A stretch of DNA of 64,000 nt from Symbiodinium natans (Eukaryota; Sar; Dinophyceae; Suessiales; Symbiodiniaceae). The stretch lies in contig CAJNDS010000486.1 of assembly GCA_905221605.1 (NCBI GenBank), forward strand, positions 64,378 to 128,377, read 5' to 3'. The notes under the pieces were generated by a model. It saw only the letters and a list, made by a program, of their open reading frames with translations, was not told where the DNA came from and searched no databases. The first letter of the stretch is position 1; every line of letters starts with the position of its first letter. The translations under genes were made by a program, and so were the position numbers. Of the stretch, positions 11,019-21,259 are shown one piece after another.

Positions 11019-11295
11019 GCCCCGAGCAATGAACCCCCGCAGGCAGCCCAAAGAGCCGCTCCCTCTCTTCACAGTTCAAGTTGAGGGTCCTCAGCCCTGA
11101 CCCTAAACTTTAAACCCGAAACCCTAAACCCTAAACCCTAAACCCTAAACCCTAAACCCTAAACCCCTGCAGCTCTAAACTGCGAAAAAAACCAAGAGCT
11201 TCCAAGAACCCTCAAGCCGATGGCCTCCCCTTCGGATCCGCCAGGCTTTCCAGGAATCGCCGCGAGGATTTCTGGCTCAGGGGTCTTTGGAGCTT

Positions 11296-11376
11296 GTAGG
11301 GTTTAGGGTTTAGGGTTTAGGGTTTAGGGTTTAGGGTTTAGGGTGTAGGGCTTCGGGTTTAGGGTTTAGGGTTCAG
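11296..11376 (+). repeat. Interstitial telomeric array
   Basis: About eleven TTTAGGG units with one GTGTAGGG and one CTTCGGG. Confidence 0.95.
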
Positions 11377-11867
11377 AGGGGCGCCGGGAGTTGAAGGCCC
11401 AAGATGCATCATCGGGCTTTCAGGGTGCAGCTTTTGGGCTTCGGTTGCGGGACCTGGAAGGTCCAGGCATCAGGTTTCCACTCGGGGTTTCAGTCGTAGG
11501 ATTTAGGCGCTTTTGGTGGATGTAAGCGTGTTACTTTTTTGAGTATTGTGCTTGTTGGCTCAGGGTTCTTGGTGAAGTGCGAGGTTCGGGATTTCCGGGC
11601 TTCGTGAGTTCAGGCCTTGGGAGCAACCTTGACGTCAGGTGACAAGTCAGCAAGGCAACTAGTAAATAATATTCTCAACCTTTCTAAACTTCTTCACTGC
11701 CGTATATAAACACCCGAGGTGAATCCTACTAAACCCAATCTGCACACCATCGCATGCCATGGCACGCTCGAAACCCTGTAATTCTGCCAGCGTATAGACC
11801 CCGAACGGTGTAAGATCACTTCAAGATAAGTCCAAGAGCTCCCTCATCCCCTACTGGATCGGATTAG

Positions 11868-11960
11868 GGGCACCCTTGGGGATGAAGACCCTCTGAATAG
11901 GGTCCCTGTTTAAGGGAGCTAGAAGAGGGTTCAGAAGGGTTCCCTTTCAAGGGTCCCCTA
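11868..11960. mobile_element. Small inverted-repeat element
   Basis: Left AGGGGCACCCTTGGGGATGA; right, read on the other strand, AGGGGACCCTTGAAAGGGAA. The shared inner AGACCCTCT / AACCCTCT supports arms of ~30 bp. A CCCTAAA array (to 11997) begins exactly at its right end. Confidence 0.5.
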
Positions 11961-12123
11961 AACCCTAAACCCTAAACCCTAAACCCTAAACCCTAAAGAA
12001 TCCTACCTGGGAAGGCAGCAAGATGCTCTGGGCTGCGGGCCGCCGGTGCGCTGGTGACGCTGCTGCTGGAAGGCTCACTGCGTGGCCTGGGCGCAGCTCA
12101 CGAGGCTTCAGGCTTCCTACTTG

Positions 12124-12244
12124 GAGGTTTAGGGTTTGTAGGGTTTATAGGGTTTATAGGGTTTATAGGGTTTATAGGGTTTATAGGGTTTATAGGGTTT
12201 GTAGGGTTTATAGGGTTTATAGGGTTTATAGGGTTTATAGGGAT
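12124..12244 (+). repeat. Homogenised TTTATAGGG array, left part
   Basis: About 13 copies of the 9-bp variant TTTATAGGG (two copies TTTGTAGGG). The array resumes at 12496, after a 251-bp inserted element, and passes into normal TTTAGGG up to 12535. Confidence 0.95.
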
Positions 12245-12495
12245 TAATGTTGACTTCACATTAGGAATTCCCGCTACAATTATAAAATCCAGCTGCCGGA
12301 ACACAATAATGTAACCCCCCACAATTATAGAATCCAGCCCGGAATATTCTTTTTTTACGGGCGTGGTGCTACTACCTAATACTAAAACTAATAGTACGTC
12401 CTGCCAGGATTTAGGCGAATATAATTGAGGAGGCCCTGGCCGGAGAGATTGATCAATCAAGGGGGGGGGGGGTTATTAATGCGAAGTCAACATTA
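12245..12495. mobile_element. 251-bp inverted-repeat element inserted in a TTTATAGGG array
   Basis: Perfect 13-bp terminal inverted repeats, TAATGTTGACTTC at 12245-12257 and GAAGTCAACATTA at 12483-12495. Both flanks are the same TTTATAGGG repeat, so the insertion postdates array growth. A TA duplication is possible if the ends are taken as ATGTTGACTTC, which would suit Tc1/mariner-type elements. The interior has two direct repeats of ACAATTATA(A/G)AATCCAGC and no long frame. Confidence 0.85.
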
Positions 12496-12537
12496 TAGGG
12501 TTTATAGGGTTTATAGGGTTTAGGGTTTAGGGTTCAG

Positions 12538-12597
12538 GATACTTCTAGCCCAATTATAAGCGTACCTATCACCCACTTGTAAGCCCCTGAAGCTCTG
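12538..12597 (+). mobile_element. Family E fragment
   Basis: Contains CCCAATTATAAGCGTACCTA and TCACCCACTTGTAA, matching the left half of the family-E copies at 9355 and 31384; the right half is missing. Confidence 0.5.
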
Positions 12598-12727
12598 GGG
12601 TTAGGAGTCCCCCATTGTCGTAACCCCCATATGCTGAAGCCCCGGACCGCTCTGAGACAGGAGACGCACCACTCCGGTCCTGCGCGGGCGCGAGAAGGCG
12701 CTGCTGTAGGGGCTCAGGGGTTTGTAG

Positions 12728-12836
12728 GCTGCACTTAGGAGGGCAGTTATGAATCAAATTTCTAGCTGCCTTATTAGGAAACCCAATACACCCAAAAAGG
12801 CTAAGGATCTGAAGTTACAGTAAAGCACCACAAAGG
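12728..12836 (+). repeat. Dispersed 108-bp repeat, copy 2
   Basis: Second copy of the sequence at 6733-6840, same orientation, ending ..GTAAAGCACCACAAAGG. Followed by unrelated DNA. Confidence 0.8.
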
Positions 12837-12927
12837 ATTTGTAGGCCTTATAAGGCTTACGGGTTGAAGCATCTAGGGGGCGTTTAGATTGGGGTCTTGA
12901 GGTTTGGAGTGAGGTGTTAGGGCTTTG

Positions 12928-12975
12928 TGGCGCGGGAGGGAGAGAGAGGGGGAGAGAGAGGGAGAGACTCTGAGA
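12928..12975 (+). repeat. GA-rich microsatellite
   Basis: Purine run of GGGAGAGAGA type, about 45 bp. Confidence 0.9.
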
Positions 12976-13084
12976 GTCAGACAGAGACAGGAACGCCAAA
13001 AAAGTGCCTCGAGGCCAGTCTGTGTTGGGGGTCTACAGGAGGTTCCCAAAGACCAAGACCATGCCAATACCCTTGGGAACAAAC

Positions 13085-13157
13085 CCGAAACCCTAAATCC
13101 TAAATCCTAAACCCTAAACCCCACACCCTGAACCCTGAACCCTGAACCCTGAACCCC
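13085..13157 (-). repeat. Variant telomeric array
   Basis: CCCTAAA/CCCTAAAT units pass into a homogeneous stretch of CCCTGAA (TTCAGGG). Confidence 0.9.
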
Positions 13158-13282
13158 GCACGCCTGCAGCGTCAGCTGGTGAATCTGGCTAAAGGCCGAC
13201 GTGGGAATGAGGACGCCTGGGATGTCTGGGGCTGGAAGGTTGGGTTGGGCACTCAGAAGCTGAAAAGGGCCAGGGCTTTGCA

Positions 13283-13400
13283 GGGTTTAGGGTTTATGTA
13301 GGGTTTAGGGTTTAGGGTTTAGGGTTTAAGGTTTAGGGTTTAGGGTTTAGGGTTTAGGGTTTAGGGTTTAGGGTTTAGGGTTTAGGGTTTAGGGTTTAAC
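13283..13400 (+). repeat. Interstitial telomeric array
   Basis: About 16 TTTAGGG units with one TATGTAGGG and one TTTAAGG at the left. Confidence 0.97.
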
Positions 13401-13540
13401 TCCCCACTCAAAGCATCAGCTCCAAAAAGTTTGGGATAAGATTTGGAGGAAGATGAAAGCTAGGACGTCCGGGCTGAAGACCGTAGGACGGGCAAAGGCA
13501 TGAACTCTATGCAAACATCTTAAACCTTGAGCCCGATATG

Positions 13541-13629
13541 GGGGGTTTCCGACAATAGGGGTACCCTTTTATGGGGGGGCCCCCTTCAAGGGGATTCTGT
13601 TCTAGCTGAGGCAGAAAATGGGTACCCCT
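13541..13629. mobile_element. Family B element, copy 4, right tip replaced by telomeric units
   Basis: Left end GGGGTTTCCGACAATAGGGG; internal TTCAAGGGGATTCTGTTCTA. The right arm reaches GGGTACCCCTA and then becomes CCCTAAA units (13627-13648) instead of the expected terminal repeat. GCCCGATATG at the left flank and GCCCATATG just after the telomeric units look like a ~9-bp target duplication, which places the telomeric units inside the insertion. Confidence 0.6.
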
Positions 13630-13761
13630 AAACCCTAAACCCTAAGCCCATATGAATCAGGGCCAGGTGCCCATGTTCTTCCAGCACATCCACAGGTTCG
13701 CGCCCCGGACGCCCAGATGCGGTGTGTTGAGTGTGATGAACTGCCTGGCTGCAGGCAGGTC

Positions 13762-13908
13762 TAGGGTTTAGGGTTTAGGGTTTAGGGTTTAGGGTTTAGG
13801 GTTTAGGGTTTAGGGTTTAGGGTTTAGGGTTTAGGGTTTAGGGTTTAGGGTTTAGGGTTTAGGGTTTAGGGTTTAGGGTTTAGGGTTTAGGGTTTAGGGT
13901 TAGGGTAC
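13762..13908 (+). repeat. Interstitial telomeric array
   Basis: About 21 almost perfect TTTAGGG units. Confidence 0.98.
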
Positions 13909-13937
13909 CAGGATGGGCTAGTAGGCCCCAAAATCCC

Positions 13938-13990
13938 CACAATCACCCCCATAACGGGCCTTTTCAGGGGGTTACAGAGTACAATAGCCC
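13938..13990 (-). repeat. Dispersed short repeat, partner of 10661-10717
   Basis: Inverse copy of GGGCTATTGTAC..TAACCCCCT..AAAAGGCCC..GTTAT. Confidence 0.6.
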
Positions 13991-16180
13991 GTCCTGGTAA
14001 GGGAGTTGCTACAAGTGCTTCTGTCTGGGACTGCGCAGGAAGTTGCACCAAGACGCAAGAGCCGGGTTTCATTTCCGAAGGGTCTTCGTGCACTCTGTGC
14101 GTAAGACTTCTTCTGGGCCAAAACTCCAACCCAAAGCCCACAGACCTACCTGGACTTCAGGGTTTGTGTGCGGGAAAGGTTTCGAACTAGGCTGAAAGAG
14201 ATCTCGAGATTCGCACTTTCCGCATACACCTACCAGTGCCGCTCCATCTAACAGCAAGTCCAAGGCAACGATGTGAGCACAAGGAGAAGAGAAACCCAAC
14301 ATCCAGATGACACTCAGGTGTAGGAACTGGGTGCATTAACCTCCTCAGGCAGTTCGCCAAGCCAATGCAGCCCAACTCTTACACTCTGCATCAAGCGCAA
14401 GTCATCCAGTTAAGCTTTAAGGCTTCATCATCTGTCGTTCTGAGCCCTTCTTAAGCCACCAAACACAAGCGATGGCTACTAAAGCTTGTCCCTACTGCGT
14501 GTCTTCAATCTGAGCGCCAGACCCATAGCTGACGCTTGGCAGCTCGTCTAGCTCGTCGCAGATCTTGGGTAGAGCTGCCCGAGCCTCGCAGTTCTTGGGG
14601 CCAACATGAAGTCTATAGGGCAGTGTAGGGTTCAGATTTCAGGGTTCAGAACTTACGCTCAGCTGCCCTCGACTATGAGAACCTCTGAATTTGATGAGCC
14701 GAAAGATGCTTGGACAAGGTGCGGAACAGGTTCTGAGCCATGATGCCGGCATTAAGTGTTATGTGTCTATTTGGGTCTTCATGACTTCGGTAACTGCACG
14801 GCCCACGGTATCCGGACTTGAGCACCGGAATGGACAGTGAACCCTGAAACCCATGTCTTACGGTTCCTTCATATGCTCATGCTGAGGATAGTTGTAGGGT
14901 TCATAGGCTGTCGGTTGTGCTGCCGAGGGACCACCAGCCCACCAAGGGAATGGCACACAAAGTGGACCACGATGTCGGTGGCTTGGACATTCAACTCATT
15001 CACCTGGTCCAGTCCAGTCTCATTCTTGTTAAGCCCTGCAACACCGAGATCCCTTAACAGGTACCAAGAGCCCAGCCGCCTGGATCCCTTTAAACCGGCA
15101 TGGCACCAAAGCCAACATCCTTGAATCACAAGCCCGCAAACCCCAAAAGCCCTGCTAAGCTAAGCCCCCAGAGCCAAAGCCACGAGCAGGGCATCCAAAA
15201 CTGCCGGCAAATCCCCCATTCCGTAGGCTACTCTCTTCGACACCCCTCTTTCCCCTCCCTTCCCTAGTCCGAAACCCTAAGCCCCAAACCTAAAACCCGA
15301 AACGCTAAACTCCCAGAATCGCAATCGACAACAACATCCACCACACCTTAGCTTAGGGCTGAGGATCTGGACTCAGGGTATCCCTAACCATGGGAAGCCC
15401 CGAAAAGCTTGACTCTGCAAAAGTCCCATACTGGTTAAATGGTTGGGATAGGGTAAAGTATTCAAATTTCTATTCCTTATTGAGTTTAAGTACCCTTACA
15501 CATGAAAATATTTACCCCACTATGACAAAGGATAGTGCGGACATGCATCCCATTCCACCACTTCGTTGGCCAGCATCTCGCCTGGCGCTGGCGGAGGGCT
15601 TTGGCTCCAAATTTCGGGCTTCCGGTGTGTGAGCTGGAGTTTCGTACAAGGGCTCTGAGCCAAACCTTAAACCAGGAAGTCTTAGCAAACCGAAACCGCC
15701 AATTCAGGCGTTCGGGTTTAGAGCGACTGCGCATTTCAACAAACTTCAGAAGAGGGGTGCTTGCGGCTTTCGGGCCTGCGGGAGTTGGGTTTTACGGTTC
15801 GGTTCTGAGGCCTGTGAGGACTTTGTTGGACTTTCTTCGGGTTCTCGCGAAGTTGGGGATTTGGGCTTTGGGGTTGGGCTTGCTTGGGACCTTTGGGGCT
15901 TCCGGGATTTGGAGAGTGTTGCTTTTGGGGCTTTGGGTTTCGGTTTTCCCAGGTGATCTATCTGGGGCTTAGGGCTTAAAGATGCTCTGGCGGGTCTAGA
16001 GTCGTGTGACATCGGGAGGTTCCAGGGGCTTCCGGAGATGAAGCGGGTTTAGACTTTCCGAGCTTGAGGCTAAAATGGGCCGCGGACCATTTTTTCCGCC
16101 TGACACGCCTGGGCGAAAGCAAGAGTGGAAGCTTCCCCGCACCAAGATTTCCTAGGCCCTTCACTCACAAATCTGCACCA
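13991..16180. other. Unique and decayed G/T-rich sequence, no recognisable gene
   Basis: About 2.2 kb almost free of intact telomeric units. From 15750 to 15970 the plus strand is a mosaic of TTCGGG, TTTGGGG and CTTGGG fragments that look like decayed repeats and keep frames open by composition. The longest frame (15535-15972, plus) is Leu/Gly/Arg-rich without a domain, so I did not call it. Confidence 0.4.
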
Positions 16181-16189
16181 TAACACTCT

Positions 16190-16245
16190 CCTAAACCCTA
16201 AACCCTAAACCCTAAACCCTAAACCCTAAACCCTAAACCCTAAAC
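16190..16245 (-). repeat. Interstitial telomeric array
   Basis: About seven perfect CCCTAAA units. Confidence 0.95.
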
Positions 16246-16589
16246 AAATCTGAATCGTGAACCCTCGACCGAACTCAGGCCGGTGGTGCCAAGCTTGCAA
16301 ACCTCTGACCCGGCAAACTTCGCGAAGGGCGTGATCCTTGTAGAGATTCTCACCTAAGGCTGGCTGAGGGCTGAGGGTTAACTGCTCAGAACTAACTTCT
16401 TTGGGATCAGTTACTCAGAATTAACTTCAAGGTTTGGGATCAGTTTTGTGCAGGGCTGGGGGATGTGGGGAGCTACATGGAATCACAATTTGTGCCCATC
16501 TTCCTCCCAAACACTAAACGATGACCTCTATAACCTGCTGTTTCCTTCAAACCCATAGTTCAACCCTGTGGTCACACGCCGGGTTTACG

Positions 16590-16672
16590 GCTTAGGGTTT
16601 AGGGTTTAAATTTTAATGGTTTAGGGTTTAGGGTTTAGGGTTTAGGGTTTAGGGTTTAGGGTTTAGGGTTCG
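16590..16672 (+). repeat. Interstitial telomeric array
   Basis: About ten TTTAGGG units with one AT-rich interruption near 16608. Confidence 0.95.
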
Positions 16673-17069
16673 GATGATCCAGATGCCTCGGGTTGCTCGG
16701 CAATGCGTAAGGCTTTTTGCGTTTTGGGGTTCGAGTCTCGGATCAAATCACACTAAGCCCGAGACCCACACAATGCCCCTCGCAAAGCCTCATCCCAAAG
16801 GTCCTCAAATGAAAAAACTGTGGCCCCTGTCCCCACGCCCCCCGCCGCCCCCCCCCCCCAAGCCCACAAGTCTGAAACCAAACTTCAAAACCCTACACCT
16901 TATAAACCTTAGAGCCCTAAATCCGAAACCCTGAACCCTAAACCCTAAAACCCTGAGCCCCAAACCCTGGAGCCCCGGTGAGCCCTCACAGCATATGACC
17001 TGATGTTGCACCCTGATTTTTGCATGGTCCCCCCCCCCCCCCCCCCGCCCCAAAAAAAGAAAAAGACTC

Positions 17070-17140
17070 CCTAAGCCCTAAACCCTAAAGCCTAAACCCT
17101 AAAGCCTAAACCCTAAACCCTAAACCCTAAACCCTAAACT
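17070..17140 (-). repeat. Interstitial telomeric array
   Basis: About ten units, CCCTAAA with CCCTAAAG variants. Preceded at 17030-17046 by a C run. Confidence 0.95.
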
Positions 17141-17875
17141 CGGTCCCTCCGGAATTGTGAGCAAAAAGTCGCGCGGTGCGAGATCCAGGCGAGGAGGACG
17201 TTTCAGTTCCTTCTGAAAGCTTCTGAGTCTCTCCCCCCACCACCCTCCCCCCAAACGGCCCCTCCCCCCCCCCTCCCACGCTACAGGACGGGACGGGATC
17301 ATTTGTTGAGAAGGGGGGGGAGGGGGGTAGACTAGAGTTGGAGCCTGATCCTGGTGTCATTGAGGCAGAGTCATGAGGAATCCGAAAAAACAATCCAGCA
17401 CTAGGGTCCCGGTAGAGTGAACCCCCAGAGCCTGAGCTGTAGCAAAGCCGCTACCCAATCAGGCCGCTCGCGGGCTCGCAGCCTCTCCTCCCAAACCTCG
17501 AGGCCGGGGTTAGGGAGCTTAGGCCTTATGATGACTTCTGAGGTTGAGGGTTTAGGGGATTTAAAGGTGAGTTTAGGGTGTAAGGGGGTTTGGGGGTTGG
17601 GACGGTTTGGGTTGGAGAAGCTTGGGGTTAGGGCCTCATGGGCCTTTGGACGGTCGAGGAGGATGCGGGCTCAGGAGGCTGTGTGTTAAATTCCCTGGCA
17701 AGCCATCGAGGAACCCGAGTGGTTTTAAAGTACATTGTAACAACTGTTGATGTGAACCTGGCTGTGGCAAAACCGAAGTCGCCAAATGGCGCATCTCGCT
17801 TGAGAGCCTCAAGTGCAGGCTGCTGTGGGAGTGGCCAGAGCATGTCTAGACTCTAGACCCGTCTACGATCCTCCC

Positions 17876-17932
17876 TAAGCCCTAAACCCTAAACCCTAAA
17901 CTTAACCCTAAACCCTAAACCCTAAACCCTCA
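17876..17932 (-). repeat. Interstitial telomeric array
   Basis: About eight CCCTAAA units with one CTTAACCC slip. Confidence 0.93.
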
Positions 17933-18358
17933 AATTTCTCAACGTCGCCCTGAAGCTCTCTTCATCTCTAGACAACGTCATCAACGTACGCTGCTGGACC
18001 AAGACTCTGGCACGCTGAAACCCTTGATCCCTTGAATCTCCACCTAAACGACCTCAAACCCAAGCAGCCTGCAAAGGACGTGAAACCCCTCAGCTAGCAG
18101 CCTCCCAGTCTTTTGCATTGCCGCAGATGCCGTGCACCAGCACCTGGCCAAGGGTTGAAGTCTGAACGTCTTCCCTTGTAGGCTATAAGCACCCCAGATC
18201 TCCCACCGAAGCCTACCCCTGAAATCCCAAACTCTAAACCCTAAACCCTAAGCCCTAAGATCTTTGTTCCGAAGGGCTGCATCACCCAGTCACCCCTATA
18301 CCCCGGGGGCACCTCAAAAAACGCCAAAGGCTAAAAGCTTCCAACCCCAAGTCCCCAC

Positions 18359-18669
18359 ATGGGGGTTTCCGAAATTTGGGGGGGGGGGGGGGGGGGCCTT
18401 TTTGGGGCCCTTATGATGAGGGACTCTACTAGTTGGGGTGGCCATGCGTCTCCCTTTAACTCTCTTTGTCTCGTTTCACGCGGGTGGCCATTGCCGGTTT
18501 CCTACTCCTTTGCGGTTCTAAATTCATTTGAGGGAATAGGGGGGGGGGGGGGGAAGGGGGGGAAGGGGGGAAGGGGGGGAAAGGGGGGGAAAGGGGGGAA
18601 GGGGGGGAAGGGGGGGGAAGGAGGGGAAGGGGAGGGGGGGGGAAGTCCCGTATGTTCGTCAACCCCCCC
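18359..18669. mobile_element. Family B-like element expanded by G tracts
   Basis: The left end is GGGGGTTTCCGAAATTTGGG, followed by a G run at 18378-18397. The right end is TATGTTCGTCAACCCCCC, a plausible inverted partner. Between them, 18536-18645 is a purine run of GGGGGGAA-type units. I infer a family-B copy whose interior expanded; the ends are degenerate. Confidence 0.4.
18536..18645 (+). repeat. G/A purine minisatellite
   Basis: About 110 nt made only of G and A, built of G(6-8)AA(A) blocks. Predicted to favour G-quadruplex or triplex structure. Confidence 0.95.
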
Positions 18670-18685
18670 CATCCATTGATGCTAA

Positions 18686-18752
18686 TCCCTAAACCCTGAA
18701 CCCTAAACCCTGAACCCTAAACCCTGAACCCTAAACCCTAAACCCTAAACCC
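18686..18752 (-). repeat. Alternating telomeric variant array
   Basis: CCCTAAA and CCCTGAA alternate several times, a 14-bp higher-order pattern, before pure CCCTAAA. Confidence 0.93.
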
Positions 18753-18858
18753 CCATCCAGTGAGGCTTCCAGAAACAACCGCCAGGCCCGCGAAAAGCTG
18801 CTGCGGCGGTGAGGCTGGCGATCGGCTGCCCTCGGCCTTTAGGGCTTCCAAACGTGTC

Positions 18859-18913
18859 TTTAGGGTTTAGGATTTAGGATTTAGGGTTTAGGGTTTAGGG
18901 TTTAGGGTTTAGG
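18859..18913 (+). repeat. Interstitial telomeric array
   Basis: About eight units of TTTAGGG with two TTTAGGA. Confidence 0.93.
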
Positions 18914-18914
18914 A

Positions 18915-19022
18915 GTTGGGATGTTCTCCCTTTATACTCACAGCTCCTTACTAGGGATTGTAGAGTACTCCCTTATTGTAATCCCTACTAAGGAGCTGTC
19001 AGTATAAGGGGGAACATCCCAA
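18915..19022. mobile_element. Family A hairpin element, copy 3
   Basis: Left GTTGGGATGTTCTCCCTTTA, then CAGCTCCTTACTAGGGATTG. The right arm is its inverse (AATCCCTACTAAGGAGCTGT, then GGGGGAACATCCCAA). Arms of about 45 bp around a short loop; the best-preserved hairpin of the family. Confidence 0.8.
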
Positions 19023-19128
19023 GCTTTGGGTTTGTTTAGGGTTGGTTTGTTTAGATTTGGGCTTTTTTGAGGATTGGGGTTTGCTTAGGCTTCGGGTTTG
19101 TTCTCAAAGTTTCGGGTTTGTTGCCCCA

Positions 19129-19153
19129 AGCCACCCCCCCCCCCCCCCCCCGC
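19129..19153 (+). repeat. C homopolymer run
   Basis: About 20 C residues with one early interruption. Confidence 0.9.
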
Positions 19154-19267
19154 CCAGACCTCTGGTGCGCTCTCGGTGCGGATGCGGGCACCTCCATCAC
19201 TCAGCAAAGTCTCAGGGGGCAAACCCTAAACCCTAAACCCTAAACCCTTAACCCTAAACCCTAAACC

Positions 19268-20615
19268 AAAGTGCTCCCCCTGCTTCGAGAGGACCAATTG
19301 TCGGGAAACTCACCTCTGTTGCGCAAGGTGTTGAGAGAAGTGTTGTCTAGAGGGCTGGCGTGTACTGGAAAGACAGCTAGGGGGTTTCTGCACTCCTGAA
19401 CTGAAACGATTTGGCTCGTCAGGGAGCACCTGAGGTGAGGGTGCCTGTGATCTAGGCCATGGGACATATCGCCCCTTGCAGGATGCAGGCACACCGTCTA
19501 GAGATGTCTGGAGCATGTCCACTGGATCATTTGGCTGGAGCGATAGACATCTTCAAAATCTCGAGCCAGTAGCAATCCTTGAAAACCCAAACTCTAAACC
19601 CAAAACCCAAAAGCCTAAACCCTAAACCATCCCTCGAACCTGAAACGTCACCTCCTGCAAAGCTGGGGGCATGGCCCGAGGTGCACCCTGAAGGCACCGG
19701 CGCGGGCGCAATGGGCTGCCTTGACTTTGGAGCAGCTGGTTTCTTGGGATTTAGGGTTTAGGGTTTAGGGACACTGAATCCTTAGAAGCCTCGCTTGCTG
19801 CCTGGCTGCTGCCCCATGCCTCTCAAGCGAGGTGCACCCAGGCGCCGCAGCTGACATCTAAATACAAACCAGAACGGCCTGTACCCGGAGTTCAAGAATG
19901 GATGCAGGTTTGTTGTTAAAAAGTTCATGAACCCAACACCAATAGAGCTCGAAAAGCCGCCATAAATCGCTTAGGGCGCTACTGTTAGGGCTGGAGGAAC
20001 AAGCTTGGGGCTCAAGAGCGTACTGAGAGTCCGGGGTCTTAGGCTTTAAACTTTAAGGTGTAGGGTTTAACTGTTCAGGAAGGCTCTTCGCGTCTGACAT
20101 GTCCGGTAGTGAGATCTAAGAGCCGAAGGCTTCAGCAGACCCAATGGAGGCATCCATGCACAGCACAAAGGCAGCCCTAAACCCTAAACCCTTTAGCCCC
20201 AAAATGCGTGGATCAGTGGATCAATGAGCCGGGCTTCGGGGCTTCAGAGCGTGAGGTTGGCATGCTAGGGCTTTAGGACTCGATGGGAGTATATGGTCCG
20301 GAAGGTGAACGAGGCCTATGCCCACGACTGTTTGTCACTCAAGAGGCATGGGAATTGTGTGACAGCTGCTTCTTCTCTGCATGCAGTTCATACACCTGAA
20401 TCCCAAACCCTCAAGCCACAAGCCTGCACCCTGAACCGGAGCACTCAACCCCAAAGCCTAAACGATCCCCTCAAGACCACCTTCAGGCGGGCCAGCCCCT
20501 TCCGATGTCAGGTAGAGGGCCTTCATCTTAGACGTTAGAGGGGCTAAGCCTAAGCTGCAAACACTCTGACGCACGGCCTTCAAATCGAAGCCCTTAACTC
20601 AAAACACGCCCCATG
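19268..20615. other. Unique sequence without recognisable gene
   Basis: Contains only isolated TTTAGGG units (19748-19768) and CCCTAAA units (20176-20192). Short overlapping frames have no recognisable motif. Confidence 0.4.
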
Positions 20616-20621
20616 CAGGGA

Positions 20622-20696
20622 GGGTTTAGGGTTTAGGGTTTAGGGTTTAGGGTTTAGGGTTTAGGGTTTAGGGTTTAGGGTTTAGGGTCTAGGGTC
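20622..20696 (+). repeat. Interstitial telomeric array
   Basis: About ten TTTAGGG units. Confidence 0.96.
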
Positions 20697-20773
20697 CACC
20701 GACCCTGGCGGCGTGTTGGATGGGAAAAGGAGGTGAAAACCTCCCTCTTTCCCTCCTTACCCCCCCAAAATGT

Positions 20774-20940
20774 GGGGCGGGGGGGGGGGAGGGGGGGGGG
20801 TAGGGGGGGGTACCCGGGCAGCTTTTCCATGGAGGGCCAGGCCACCCACACCGCGTGGACTCACGGCCATAGGCGGTTTCGCACAAGACATAGGGGCCCT
20901 TTAGGAAAAAAAACCCACCCCCCCCCCCCCCCCCCCCCCC
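20774..20940. repeat. G-tract and C-tract cluster
   Basis: G tracts at 20776-20809 and a 23-nt C run at 20918-20940. Confidence 0.9.
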
Positions 20941-21259
20941 TCCTGGTTGCTGGGCTTGGCCTGTTCAACAATTGATGGGGCTGCCCTGCCAAGCTGGCTT
21001 CAGCTCCTGTTTGGGTCCTGGTGCTACTCCCCCCCCCCCCAACGTTTCACAGAGGCTCAAGCAAATCAACTTTTGGATCCTTTGAGCTGACGAGCGCGTT
21101 TAAACCTTTCAACTATGCTCCAGCGGGGTCGGCGGCTTGAGCCGGAGGCTCTTAAATCCGGCCCCCGCGCCGCCCGTGGTCCAGGGCGGAGCCCGCGTCG
21201 CACTAAAGCGCTAGCTTTAAGGGGCGAGCGCCCGAGCCGCCGACCGCAACACGCGGTGG

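Noticed and set aside
12098-12460. 120-codon minus-strand frame with NPI repeats
   Set aside because: Translation of the TTTATAGGG array and the inserted element; low complexity.
15535-15972. 145-codon plus-strand frame
   Set aside because: Built from decayed G/T-rich repeat sequence, overlaps an opposite frame, and has no recognisable domain.
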